Assembly (NCBI RefSeq): GCF_022343555.1 | Contig: NZ_JAKQZH010000001.1 | Coordinates: 1,178,001-1,242,000, forward strand | Length of the DNA stretch: 64,000 nt | Direction: 5' to 3' | DNA from: Marinobacter sp. C7 | GTDB taxonomy: Bacteria; Pseudomonadota; Gammaproteobacteria; Pseudomonadales; Oleiphilaceae | In this document: piece after piece, positions 8,594 to 16,951 of the stretch | How the letters are laid out: the number at the start of each line of letters is the position of its first letter | Position numbering within the stretch: the stretch's first letter is position 1 | Notes under the pieces: generated by a model | Told to the model about the DNA's origin: nothing | Database searches by the model: none | Seen by the model: only the letters and a program-made list of their open reading frames with translations | Position numbers and translations under genes: made by a program

Positions 8594-8639
8594 TTCACAA
8601 TTGTGAATGTCGAAACTGGTTACTACACTGCATGCAGTG
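8594..8639. promoter_or_regulatory. Two 14-nt palindromes upstream of a small gene
   Basis: TTCACAATTGTGAA (8594-8607) and CACTGCATGCAGTG (8626-8639) are both perfect dyads, separated by 18 bases and placed directly upstream of the small protein gene at 8663. The first is further framed by AGTTTC and GAAACT. They could be operators for a dimeric repressor; this is inference. Confidence 0.4.
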
Positions 8640-8662
8640 AAATGAATCAGGAAAGCAGGAAG

Positions 8663-8905
8663 ATGTCTTGGAAGGATCGTTTGCAGGGCCGGCTGGAGAG
8701 GTTGGCCGATGACGTAGTGCCCCGTGCCATGCAGGGATGGGAGGATGTCCGGAGGCGTCTCGATGAGTTGAATTCCTCGTTGGCGAGCCGCTCGATTCCC
8801 GATGACAGGCGCTCGCGGGTGAGTGAATTGTCGCTCCGACAAAAGGCCGAGCAGGCAGGCCAGCGGATGGTCGAGAAGGGGGCTGGAAAGGGCTCCGGGA
8901 AGTGA
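8663..8905 (+). CDS. Small charged protein of unknown function
   Basis: An 80-residue, basic, helical protein starting MSWKDRLQGRLERLADD, without signal peptide or membrane segment. The chosen ATG has an AGGA about seven bases upstream; an in-frame ATG at 8642 would add seven residues. The C-terminus is Gly/Lys-rich. It is preceded by two perfect palindromes and followed by the tRNA operon promoter. I do not recognise a family. Confidence 0.6.
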   Translation: MSWKDRLQGRLERLADDVVPRAMQGWEDVRRRLDELNSSLASRSIPDDRRSRVSELSLRQKAEQAGQRMVEKGAGKGSGK

Positions 8906-8987
8906 CCGGTTTTCGACCAGGGTTTGGTTAAAAACTGCCCGATTTTGAATGGCTTGCAGATTTTTTCAGAAAATTCCCGTAAAAGGT

Positions 8988-9015
8988 TTGACACCGTCAG
9001 AGAAATGCTTAAAAT
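8988..9015 (+). promoter_or_regulatory. Predicted sigma-70 promoter of the tRNA Val-Asp-Val operon
   Basis: TTGACA (8988-8993) and TAAAAT (9010-9015) are separated by 16 bases and followed by a GC-rich GCGCG discriminator, the type seen at stringently controlled stable-RNA promoters. The first tRNA begins about 57 bases downstream of the -10 box. Confidence 0.75.
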
Positions 9016-9071
9016 GCGCGTCTCACTTGCTTGAGACAGCAAGGACTTGAAAGCCTCTCGAGGTTGGAAGT

Positions 9072-9147
9072 GGGTGGTTAGCTCAGCTGGGAGAGCATCG
9101 CCCTTACAAGGCGAGGGTCGCAGGTTCGATCCCTGCACCACCCACCA
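9072..9147 (+). tRNA. tRNA-Val (anticodon UAC)
   Basis: A 76-nt cloverleaf with GGGTGGT acceptor start, D-loop AGCTCAGCTGGGAGAGC, anticodon TAC in the loop CTTACAA, T-arm GGTTCGATCC and encoded CCA. It is identical in sequence to the third tRNA of the cluster. Confidence 0.97.
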
Positions 9148-9223
9148 CTTTCAGAGTCTTTCAAAGGCATCACCGGATCACCCCATCCGGTTTCAGGTTC
9201 AAGCCTACGGGCTGAATTGATGC

Positions 9224-9300
9224 GGAGCGGTAGTTCAGTTGGTTAGAATACCGGCCTGTCACGCCGGGGGTCGCGGGTTCGAGTCCCGTCCGCTCCGCCA
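9224..9300 (+). tRNA. tRNA-Asp (anticodon GUC)
   Basis: A 77-nt cloverleaf with acceptor GGAGCGG/CCGCTCC, anticodon GTC within CTGTCAC, T-arm GGTTCGAGTCC and encoded CCA. It is the middle gene of a Val-Asp-Val cluster. Confidence 0.97.
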
Positions 9301-9308
9301 TTTTTCCC

Positions 9309-9384
9309 GGGTGGTTAGCTCAGCTGGGAGAGCATCGCCCTTACAAGGCGAGGGTCGCAGGTTCGATCCCTGCACCACCCACCA
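9309..9384 (+). tRNA. tRNA-Val (anticodon UAC), second copy
   Basis: A 76-nt tRNA identical to the one at 9072-9147, lying 8 bases after tRNA-Asp. The identity suggests gene conversion or recent duplication within the cluster. Confidence 0.97.
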
Positions 9385-9392
9385 GAATTCCG

Positions 9393-9428
9393 AAAAAGAG
9401 CCAGTCCGAGAGGATTGGCTCTTTTTTT
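9393..9428 (+). terminator. Rho-independent terminator of the tRNA operon
   Basis: AAAAAGAGCCA and TGGCTCTTTTT form the stem, extended inward by GTCC/GGAT around a GAGA tetraloop, and the run of T follows. It starts nine bases after the last tRNA. Confidence 0.9.
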
Positions 9429-9445
9429 GTTTCAGGGGTCACTCA

Positions 9446-9615
9446 GGGGTCTGATGAAAAGCCTCCGGCTTTCCATCTGACCCCATTTTCAGGTCAAGCT
9501 CCGAGCTTGTCGGTAACCTGGGGTCAGAAGAACGCGTTCTTCAGACCCCTGGGGAGGGGCCAACTTCCGAATCTGCCGCCAAGCTGGGGTCAGATGAAAG
9601 CTTTCATCTGACCCC
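9446..9615. repeat. Three-copy GGGGTCAGA palindrome array
   Basis: Palindromes lie at 9446-9484 (a longer 39-nt version with an extended AAAGCC-TCC-GGCTTT head), 9520-9549 (one mismatch between arms) and 9586-9615 (GGGGTCAGATGAA arms, perfect). The array lies between the tRNA operon terminator and the end of the converging fabG gene. Confidence 0.88.
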
Positions 9616-9641
9616 TGGGGCAACCAGCCCCACCCTAAACG

Positions 9642-11048
9642 TCACTTCCCGATCAGCGACTGCCCGCACACCCGCACAACGTTCCCGTTCACGCCGTTCG
9701 ATGCCGGATTGCAGTACCAGGCGATCGCCTCGGCCACATCCACGGGCTGTCCACCCTGGGACAGGCTGTTCATGCGCCGGCCGGCTTCGCGGATGGTGAT
9801 GGGCATGGCGGCGGTCATCTGGGTCTCGATAAAGCCGGGTGCGATGGCGTTGATGGTGATGCCGTTCTTCAGTTGTCTCGCCATCGCTTGAACGTAGCCG
9901 ATCACGCCGGACTTGGCGGTGGAGTAGTTGGTCTGGCCGAAGTTTCCCGCGATGCCGCTGATGGAGGAGATGCACACGATGCGGCCGTTCTCGCGCAGCA
10001 GTTCCCGTTTCATCAGTTCTTCGTCAATATGCTCTTCGGCCGAGAGGTTCACGGCAATGGTCATGTCCCAGAAGTGTTCGGGCATGTTACCCAGGGTCTT
10101 GTCCCGGGTGATGCCGGCGTTGTGGATGACCAGGTCGACGCCACCGAAGTGTTGCTCCACAAAGTCGGCAATCAGTTTGGGTGCGCTTGCGTCGGTGATG
10201 TCACAGGCGAGGGCCTTGCCTTTGATGGAATCGGTTACCTTCTGAAGGTCCTCCATGGCCGGCGGGATATCGAGGCCGATCACGGTGGCGCCGTCCCGGG
10301 CCAGGGTGCGCGCGATGGCTTCGCCGATGCCGCGTGAGGCGCCGGTAACCAGTGCCACTTTGCCGGTGAGGGGCGCTACCGGGTTCGTGACCGGGGCCTC
10401 GGTGCTCTTGCCGATGCGCACCACCTGGCCATCCACATACGCAGAGCGGGAGGAAAGGAAGAAGCGGATGCTGGAGTCCAGCTGTTTTTCTGCCCCTGAT
10501 GCCATGCGGATCAGGTTGGCGGTGGCACCTTTCTTGCCGATTTCCTTGCCCACGGCGCGTACGAAACCCTCTAATGCTTGTTGGGCCGCTGCCTGCGGGG
10601 CTTTGCGGCTGCTGGCGGGATCCAGGCCGATCACCAGTACCCGGCCGTTTCCGGCAAGTTTTTTGATCGTCGGGTGGAAGAAGTCGTAGACAGCACGCAG
10701 TTCCTCGGGGCTTTTGATGCCGGTGCCGTCGAACACCAGGGCCGAGAATTTCTGCTCCAAATCGCCACCAATTTCGAGGGGCCTGGCCTTGTTGCCGGCT
10801 TTCGCGGAGTCAGTGAGGGTGTCCGGACCGGAGGCGTGGTGTTGGGTGGCCGCGCTGGCGCCGAGGATGCTGCCGACCGTGGCGATGGCCCGGGCGCCGG
10901 AGGCTGCGCCGACCAGGACATCGCCTTCGATGAAGGGCTCGTCCGTGCGCTTGAGGCGTTTCAGGGGTACGGGTGACGGCAGGCCCAGGGATTGGGCAGC
11001 GGTTTTGCCCACGGGGGTGTTGACGATTTTGAGGTAGAGGTCAGACAT
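9642..11048 (-). CDS. High-molecular-weight 3-oxoacyl-ACP/CoA reductase (FabG4-type)
   Basis: A 468-residue protein with two parts. The C-terminal ~255 residues are a short-chain dehydrogenase: VTGASRGIG cofactor loop, a HNAGI motif, the catalytic serine in ISSISG and the NYSTAK active site. The N-terminal ~200 residues are the extra domain typical of high-molecular-weight FabG proteins. It should reduce 3-oxoacyl thioesters with NAD(P)H. The divergent neighbour is a FadI-like thiolase, so both probably act on acyl-CoA or acyl-ACP intermediates. AGGAAG precedes the ATG. One oddity is that the usual catalytic-fold stretch is intact but a large hairpin element occupies the shared promoter region. 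Confidence 0.88.
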   Translation of the reverse strand: MSDLYLKIVNTPVGKTAAQSLGLPSPVPLKRLKRTDEPFIEGDVLVGAASGARAIATVGSILGASAATQHHASGPDTLTDSAKAGNKARPLEIGGDLEQKFSALVFDGTGIKSPEELRAVYDFFHPTIKKLAGNGRVLVIGLDPASSRKAPQAAAQQALEGFVRAVGKEIGKKGATANLIRMASGAEKQLDSSIRFFLSSRSAYVDGQVVRIGKSTEAPVTNPVAPLTGKVALVTGASRGIGEAIARTLARDGATVIGLDIPPAMEDLQKVTDSIKGKALACDITDASAPKLIADFVEQHFGGVDLVIHNAGITRDKTLGNMPEHFWDMTIAVNLSAEEHIDEELMKRELLRENGRIVCISSISGIAGNFGQTNYSTAKSGVIGYVQAMARQLKNGITINAIAPGFIETQMTAAMPITIREAGRRMNSLSQGGQPVDVAEAIAWYCNPASNGVNGNVVRVCGQSLIGK

Positions 11049-11368
11049 TTGGTCTTCCTTGTATTTGCGGTTGGATGCAATTTGACCTACAGGGTAAAGA
11101 ATCCTTTAGTTTTTGGATTGACTCAATGCTTTTGGTTGGTTGTCAGGGGCGCCAATGAGCCTTCTCGACCTGTCGCTAGACTGTCTGGAAATTACGGACC
11201 TCGGGGGAGGATGACTGGGTGTGACTTTCCAAAACCCGCTCAAGCACGTCCATGTGACGCTTGAGCTCCGCCATCCATGGCTCCGCACAGTTTTGGAAAG
11301 TCACACCCAGTCATCCCGTACATTCTTCTTCGTCCGCCAATTAACGTACTTCAACACAAGGAATGATC
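11049..11368. other. Divergent promoter region of fabG and thiolase genes
   Basis: This 320-base gap lies between the leftward reductase and rightward thiolase genes. It contains hairpin element copy 2 (11209-11316). No clear -35/-10 pair or operator was recognised on either side. Confidence 0.6.
11209..11316 (+). repeat. Large hairpin element, copy 2
   Basis: Perfect 27-nt arms (11209-11235 and 11290-11316) enclose two inner hairpins: GCTCAAGC/GCTTGAGC (11238-11245 with 11259-11266) and GCCATCCATGGC (11270-11281). The core matches copy 1 closely, but the outer arm sequence (GGATGACTGGGTGTGAC) is unrelated to copy 1. Confidence 0.9.
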
Positions 11369-12694
11369 ATGGCACAGGCTCCAAAACGTACACAAACCAA
11401 GTCCTCTGCGAAGAAAACTGATAACGGAATCCGCCGCGTTGCGGTGATCGGCGGCAACCGCATCCCCTTCGCCAGATCCAACACGGCCTACAGCAAGATC
11501 AGTAATCAGGAACTGCTTACCTCGGCTCTCCGTGGCCTGGTCGACCGTTTTGATCTTCAGGGCAAGCGCATGGGTGAGGTGGTTGCCGGAGCGGTGATCA
11601 AGCACTCGCGGGATTTCAATCTGACGCGGGAATCGGTGCTCAGTTGTGGGCTGGCGCCGGAGACGTCGGCTTATGATATTCAGCAGGCCTGTGGCACCGG
11701 GCTGGAGGCGGCGATTCTGGTGGCGAACAAGATTGCCCTGGGGCAGATCGAGTGCGGGATTGCGGGTGGTACTGACACGACCTCCGATGCGCCGATTGGC
11801 GTGGGCGAGGGGCTGCGCGAGATTCTGCTGGATCTCAACCGGGCGAAGACCGCCAAGGAGCGTCTGAAGATTCTGGCCCGGTTCCGGCCGGGACACCTGG
11901 TGCCGGAGGTTCCGGAAAATGGTGAGCCGCGTACCGGGATGTCCATGGGTGAGCATGCCCAGGTGACGGCGAAGGAGTGGGACATTGCCCGGGAAGATCA
12001 GGATCAGCTGGCGTGGGAGAGTCACCAGAAATTGGCCAAGGCCTATGAGGAAGGGTTCTTCAATGACCTGATGACGCCGCTGGCGGGGCTGGAGAAGGAC
12101 AATATCCTGCGTCCGGATACGACTCTGGAGAAGCTCGCCACGCTCAAGCCGGTGTTTGACCGGGAGAACGGCACCATGACGGCTGCGAACAGTACTGCGC
12201 TGACCGACGGTGCATCCTGCGTTTTGTTGGCCAGCGAGGAGTGGGCGAAGGAGAACAATCTGGAGGTGAAGGCCTGGCTGACGTTCTCGGAAGTCGCTGC
12301 GGTGGACTTTGTCGACAAGAAGGAAGGTTTGCTGATGGCGCCGACGTATGCGGTGCCCCGGATGCTGGAAAAGGCCGGTCTGACGCTGCAGGATTTCGAT
12401 TTCTACGAGATCCACGAGGCGTTTGCCGCGCAGGTTCTCTCCACGCTCAAGGCCTGGGAGGATCCCGCCTTCTGTAAGGAGCGTCTGGGCCTGGACAAGC
12501 CGCTGGGCAGTATCGACCGTGACAAACTCAACGTGAAGGGCAGCAGCCTGGCGACGGGCCATCCGTTTGCGGCGACCGGAGGCCGTATCGTGGCAACTCT
12601 GGCTAAGCTGCTGGAGGAAAAAGGCAGTGGCAGGGGCCTGATTTCGATCTGCGCCGCTGGCGGACAGGGGGTTACAGCGATCCTCGAGCGATAA
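11369..12694 (+). CDS. FadI-like acetyl-CoA C-acyltransferase (thiolase)
   Basis: A 441-residue thiolase. The nucleophilic cysteine is C108 in QQACGTG; the histidine is in EIHEAFAAQ; the second cysteine is in ICAAGGQG, and the GHPFAATGGR loop is present. The length and the N-terminal extension resemble FadI of anaerobic or alternative beta-oxidation rather than FadA. It would cleave 3-oxoacyl-CoA or run the reverse condensation. The ATG at 11369 is preferred over one two codons earlier because AAGGA then has normal spacing. It is divergent from the FabG4-type reductase, suggesting a shared pathway. Confidence 0.92.
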   Translation: MAQAPKRTQTKSSAKKTDNGIRRVAVIGGNRIPFARSNTAYSKISNQELLTSALRGLVDRFDLQGKRMGEVVAGAVIKHSRDFNLTRESVLSCGLAPETSAYDIQQACGTGLEAAILVANKIALGQIECGIAGGTDTTSDAPIGVGEGLREILLDLNRAKTAKERLKILARFRPGHLVPEVPENGEPRTGMSMGEHAQVTAKEWDIAREDQDQLAWESHQKLAKAYEEGFFNDLMTPLAGLEKDNILRPDTTLEKLATLKPVFDRENGTMTAANSTALTDGASCVLLASEEWAKENNLEVKAWLTFSEVAAVDFVDKKEGLLMAPTYAVPRMLEKAGLTLQDFDFYEIHEAFAAQVLSTLKAWEDPAFCKERLGLDKPLGSIDRDKLNVKGSSLATGHPFAATGGRIVATLAKLLEEKGSGRGLISICAAGGQGVTAILER

Positions 12695-12793
12695 GTTACA
12701 GAGGCGCCGTAATATCCTTTGACAGGATGCATTCCAGACCGTATCATGCGCGCCACGTTGATCGGGGGTTCCCCGGTAAACAACCAGTTTTGA

Positions 12794-12880
12794 TGCGGGG
12801 TGAAGCAGTCTGGTAGCTCGTTGGGCTCCCAATTCCGCAAGAGCCGAAGGGAGTCTCGACCTTCGGCTTATGAGCCCGAC
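12794..12880. pseudogene. Scrambled tRNA-fMet fragments
   Basis: Bases 12794-12828 match the first 35 nt of the intact tRNA-fMet at 12923 with two differences, and the preceding GTTTTGA resembles the true 5' flank. The match stops in the anticodon loop. Bases 12857-12880 are a reverse-complement copy of the anticodon arm with one mismatch in 24. A 9-bp stem (AGCCGAAGG at 12842-12850 with CCTTCGGCT at 12860-12868) joins the parts. No complete cloverleaf can form. Confidence 0.75.
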
Positions 12881-12922
12881 CCATCGGCGGACTCAGTAGT
12901 TAAATCGAGATTGAAAGTTTGA

Positions 12923-12999
<77 letters not shown>

Positions 13000-13003
13000 C
13001 TAT

Positions 13004-13035
13004 TAAAAAAAGCCCGCGCATGCGGGCTTTTTTTG
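13004..13035 (+). terminator. Rho-independent terminator after tRNA-fMet
   Basis: AAAAAGCCCGC and GCGGGCTTTTT pair around a 4-nt GCAT loop with a long T run, five bases after the tRNA. Confidence 0.93.
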
Positions 13036-13209
13036 TTTTTGAGTCAGCACTCTCTCTTCCTGAGTTTCCCTCACCCGTCCTACCTGTTCCGTACCTTTTA
13101 AAACCACCTTTTGCAAAAGTTTACCTAATTCGGGCCTGTTTAAAAAAAATACTATTGAAGCGGTTGTCGTTTTGAGGCGAAATGCCCGCCCGACTGTCGT
13201 TGCGATCGA

Positions 13210-16200
13210 ATGCCTGGTCGCCGAGATCCCTTTAATCGTTCATCCGATATCCGGCATCAATATCCAATGTTCCCGACTCCCAACGAATTTCGACTGCAGG
13301 CCGCTTTGCTGATCCTTTTTGGCTGCAGCATTCTCACCGGTTTGGTCAGTCTGACTGTGGATGCCATACCCTATCTGACTGTGCCGGAACGACTGATCCT
13401 GACCAGGGAAGGTGCGCCCGCCGTGATGTTGTCGGGGTTTGCCATCCTGGCACTCACTTTTCAAAGGCCCGTGTGGCGGATACTGGTGGGGATTCTGCTG
13501 TCTCTGTTCGGGGGATATGGGCTCGGGCAGTCGGTACTGTCGCTGTTGTCAGAATCGGGGCTGTCTGCGGTAACCTTTTCGTCTGCATTGAGCCTTTTGC
13601 CTTCGCTGGGCGTCCTGATAATGGCCGGTGTGAGTCTCCTCGGGGTACAGAGTGCCAGAGGCGGTCTGTTCGGGTTCATCGCGGGCTGCATCGGCGTTGG
13701 CACCGGCGCCATCGTCCTTGTCAGTCATTTACAGCAGGGGCTGGATGCCGATGCGGATGGCATTGTGGCGGGCTTTTCGGCAATGGCGGGCCTGTACTGC
13801 GTCGCGTTTGGCGTGGCTCTCGTCCTCCTTTCAGAGCGAAAGCCCGGCCTGAGGTTCACGCTGAGGCGTGAGGGCGTAGCCTTCGGATTGTTGGGCGTGG
13901 CAGGCACTTTTGCTCTGTCACTGTTGGCGAGTTGGGGTATTCACACGGAACGTCATCAGGGCGCCCGGACAATCCTCCAGCATTACGGAGAGACCCTCGA
14001 GCATGGGCTCGAGTCCCACCTCAAACTGACCAATCGTCTGGCAGGGCGCTGGGCGGCGCTGGATTATGACCTTCCACTTGCATTCAGGCGGGCAGAAGTC
14101 GATAGCTACTTCTCTGATGTACCTGCCCTCGATGCACTGATGGTTGTCACGGGTGACGAGCAGCCTTTGTGGCGATCGTCCCGGTCGATCGGTGAGCTGT
14201 TGTGGCTCATGGCTCAGGTCGGCAAGCCTGAAGTGCAGTCCTGGATGCGCCAGACCCGTGAACAGGAAAAAGCCCACGCCTGGTTCTTCCCGGACCGGGA
14301 AAATCCGTTGAAGGTTCTGAGCCTCAGCACCACTCCTCGGGCGGAAGGCCAGGTCCTGGCGGTGTTCGATATCGAAGTCATGCTGTTGTACGAAGCACCC
14401 CATAGAAGTCATGAGTTTGATCTTGCTCTCATGCCTGCTGATAGCGAAGCGCCATTGGGCAGATCGGGCGTTCCGAAGCGAGACCCCGAGATCTATGAAA
14501 CGCTGGCGGTGAAGTTCAATGAAGCGTCCAGCGTGGTACTCAGTGCCAGAGCCGGTCCGCCGGACCTGAGCTCGTTGCGCGGGCTTTTCCCGGTCGCGGT
14601 CCTGGTCTTCGGGTTATGGATGAGTTACCTGCTGATCATGGGGCGTAACCTGCTCGGAGCCTATAAAGATCAAACCAGGGTGCTGGATGCGGCCGAGCAG
14701 GAATTCCGCTCCCTGTTTTCCCAGTCGCCTGACGCGGTTTTCGCTTTCGACAAGTACGGCTATTACCGGGCACTGAACTCCGTGGCCATGGGAATCGTCG
14801 GTCTGGACGATTCCGATATCGGTGTGACGCATTACCAGTCGGTGCTGCAAGCCGGGGTCATGTCAGAGGATGACCAACGGACGTTTGTGACGGCGTTCGG
14901 CAATGCTGCCGCGGGCCATACCCAGTCCTTTGAGGTCCGCTATACCTCTCCGGACGGCACGGAGCCGCGAGACTATGAGTGTGATCTTTTACCAATTGTG
15001 GTGGACGGAACCGTCACGGGCGTATTCATAATCGGCAAGGACATTACCGAGCGACAGCAGGCCCAGGAGAGCGAACGAATCCTCAAACGCAGCCTGGAAT
15101 CCAGTGATAACGGCGTGGTGGTTGTGGATCGGCGTGCTGAGAATCTCCCGGTGGTTTTCGTGAACCCCGCTTTTTCACAAATGACCGGCTACCCGGAGTC
15201 TGAGGTCCTGGGTGCCCCAGTTTACATGCTCATCGGGCCAGAAACGGACGAAGCGGATATTGAGCTGATCAGGGATGCAGTCAAAGCGGGCGAGCCCCTC
15301 AGTCTGACGATGAAGAGCTACCGCCGGGGTGGAACACCGTTCTGGAACCAGGTTTCTCTTGCCCCGGTTCGAGACAATCATCAGGTTGTGACGCATTACA
15401 CCGCCATCATGCGTGACATTTCGGACAAGAAGAAACAGGAAAAACGGCTCGCTTTCCAGGCAACTCATGATGCTCTTACCGGGCTGGGGAACCGGGCGCT
15501 CTTCGAAGACCATCTCGAGCACGATTTTTCCCTGGCCAAGCGGAGCGGACAGTTGCTGGCGGTGTTGTTCATTGATCTGGATGAGTTCAAGCCAATCAAC
15601 GATACGCTGGGCCATAAGGTCGGGGACGAGCTGCTCATCAGTGTGGCCCGAAGGCTTGGGACCACCATCCGCCCAAGCGATACTCTTGCCCGGTTCGGTG
15701 GTGATGAATTTGTACTGATACTGCCCGACCTCGGTGAAATACGTGAAGCAGAGCAGGTAGCAGAACGGATTCTGGAAGAGTTGGCCCAACCTCATATGAT
15801 TGGTGCCCACGAGCTTTATATTTCGGCAAGCATTGGCATCAGTGAGCTATCTGGTGACGTTGACCAGCCCGAAAAGCTGCTTCAGCGGGCTGATATGGCC
15901 ATGTACAAAGCCAAACAGCAAGGGCGTGACACCTACGAGATTTTTTCCCCGGACCTGAATAACAAACTGTCCAAACGGGTGGTCCTTAGGAACGAACTTC
16001 AGGAGGCCATCAAGTTCCACCAGCTGTTCCTGTATTACCAGCCTCAAGTGGACGAAGCCGGCAATCTTTGTGGATTGGAGGCGCTTGTGCGCTGGAAGCA
16101 TCCGCAGAAAGGGTTCATCTCGCCGGCTGATTTTATACCCGTTGCCGAAGAGACCGGACAGATTGTTCAGCTGGGCAAATGGGTAACGACCCAGGCTTGC

Positions 16201-16746
16201 CGGGATGCGCTGAGACTCCGGGAAATGGGGCTGCTCAAGGGGCGCATGGCGGTCAACCTGTCACCGTTGCAGTTCCACCGCCCGAGCTTTCTGAGCACGG
16301 TACGGGGAGTGCTGGAAAGCACGGGGCTTCCGGCTGAGTGTCTGGAGCTGGAACTGACAGAGGGTATTCTGATGAAAGATACAGAGGGGGCAGTCAATAT
16401 CCTGCATGCCCTGTCCGGGATGGGCATTGCCACCGCCATTGATGATTTCGGGACCGGGTTTTCGAGCTTCAGTTACCTTCGGGATCTCCCGGTGGACAAG
16501 ATCAAGATTGACCAGAGCTTTGTGGATCGAGTCACCACTAATGAGAAAAACGCGGCTGTGTGCAAAGGCGTCATCACTCTGGCCAGGGAAATGGACCTTA
16601 GAGTGATCGCCGAAGGCGTTGAAACCGAAGAGCAGGTCAGGTTCCTGAGCGAAAACGGTTGCAGGGCCTTCCAGGGATATTATTTTGCCCGGCCCATGCC
16701 GTTTGATGACCTGGTTGAATGGTGCAGTGAAAGCCTGGTGACCTGA
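13210..16746 (+). CDS. Membrane-bound PAS-PAS-GGDEF-EAL protein
   Basis: A protein of about 1178 residues predicted to make and/or degrade cyclic di-GMP. The N-terminal third has several membrane segments (about residues 30-260), then an extracytoplasmic sensor-like region, then a membrane segment near residues 455-475. Two PAS domains follow (about 490-620 and 625-740). The GGDEF motif (near residue 830, RFGGDEF) and the EAL motif (near 956, LEALVRW) are both intact, as is the DDFGTGFSS loop of active phosphodiesterases. Neither candidate start (13210, or ATG at 13267) has a good ribosome site, so the exact N-terminus is uncertain. It stands alone between tRNA-fMet and nhaD. Confidence 0.92.
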   Translation: MPGRRDPFNRSSDIRHQYPMFPTPNEFRLQAALLILFGCSILTGLVSLTVDAIPYLTVPERLILTREGAPAVMLSGFAILALTFQRPVWRILVGILLSLFGGYGLGQSVLSLLSESGLSAVTFSSALSLLPSLGVLIMAGVSLLGVQSARGGLFGFIAGCIGVGTGAIVLVSHLQQGLDADADGIVAGFSAMAGLYCVAFGVALVLLSERKPGLRFTLRREGVAFGLLGVAGTFALSLLASWGIHTERHQGARTILQHYGETLEHGLESHLKLTNRLAGRWAALDYDLPLAFRRAEVDSYFSDVPALDALMVVTGDEQPLWRSSRSIGELLWLMAQVGKPEVQSWMRQTREQEKAHAWFFPDRENPLKVLSLSTTPRAEGQVLAVFDIEVMLLYEAPHRSHEFDLALMPADSEAPLGRSGVPKRDPEIYETLAVKFNEASSVVLSARAGPPDLSSLRGLFPVAVLVFGLWMSYLLIMGRNLLGAYKDQTRVLDAAEQEFRSLFSQSPDAVFAFDKYGYYRALNSVAMGIVGLDDSDIGVTHYQSVLQAGVMSEDDQRTFVTAFGNAAAGHTQSFEVRYTSPDGTEPRDYECDLLPIVVDGTVTGVFIIGKDITERQQAQESERILKRSLESSDNGVVVVDRRAENLPVVFVNPAFSQMTGYPESEVLGAPVYMLIGPETDEADIELIRDAVKAGEPLSLTMKSYRRGGTPFWNQVSLAPVRDNHQVVTHYTAIMRDISDKKKQEKRLAFQATHDALTGLGNRALFEDHLEHDFSLAKRSGQLLAVLFIDLDEFKPINDTLGHKVGDELLISVARRLGTTIRPSDTLARFGGDEFVLILPDLGEIREAEQVAERILEELAQPHMIGAHELYISASIGISELSGDVDQPEKLLQRADMAMYKAKQQGRDTYEIFSPDLNNKLSKRVVLRNELQEAIKFHQLFLYYQPQVDEAGNLCGLEALVRWKHPQKGFISPADFIPVAEETGQIVQLGKWVTTQACRDALRLREMGLLKGRMAVNLSPLQFHRPSFLSTVRGVLESTGLPAECLELELTEGILMKDTEGAVNILHALSGMGIATAIDDFGTGFSSFSYLRDLPVDKIKIDQSFVDRVTTNEKNAAVCKGVITLAREMDLRVIAEGVETEEQVRFLSENGCRAFQGYYFARPMPFDDLVEWCSESLVT

Positions 16747-16951
16747 GGCCGCCAGTTATTGCCGGGGTTGTTTGCCTTCGAGCATTGTCGGCGCGGGTGA
16801 GTGGGACACGGCTTCCATGTGATACTCGGCTCCCGAGCTGTCGCAAATGACCGTGCACGCAGCTAACCCGATATGCGTCAATGCGTTTGCCCCCGGTTTT
16901 CTGGTTTCATTGATCAACGGAGTATTGAAACTTTTGACAGGGGGCTTGGAC

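Noticed and set aside
11106..11288. Small frame encoding MRSHGWRSSSVTW
   Set aside because: It is the hairpin element read as protein; a similar product appears from copy 1 at 5412-5544, which shows that it is a repeat artefact.
11351..12832. A 493-codon frame antisense to the thiolase gene
   Set aside because: It mirrors the thiolase, which has all active-site motifs; the antisense product resembles no family.
12794..12870. A second functional tRNA-fMet
   Set aside because: The match breaks off in the anticodon loop and the rest is an inverted fragment; no cloverleaf forms.
13182..13236. ATG at 13182 with a GAGGCGAA site as the start of the GGDEF-EAL protein
   Set aside because: It is out of frame and stops after 17 codons, though it could be a short leader.
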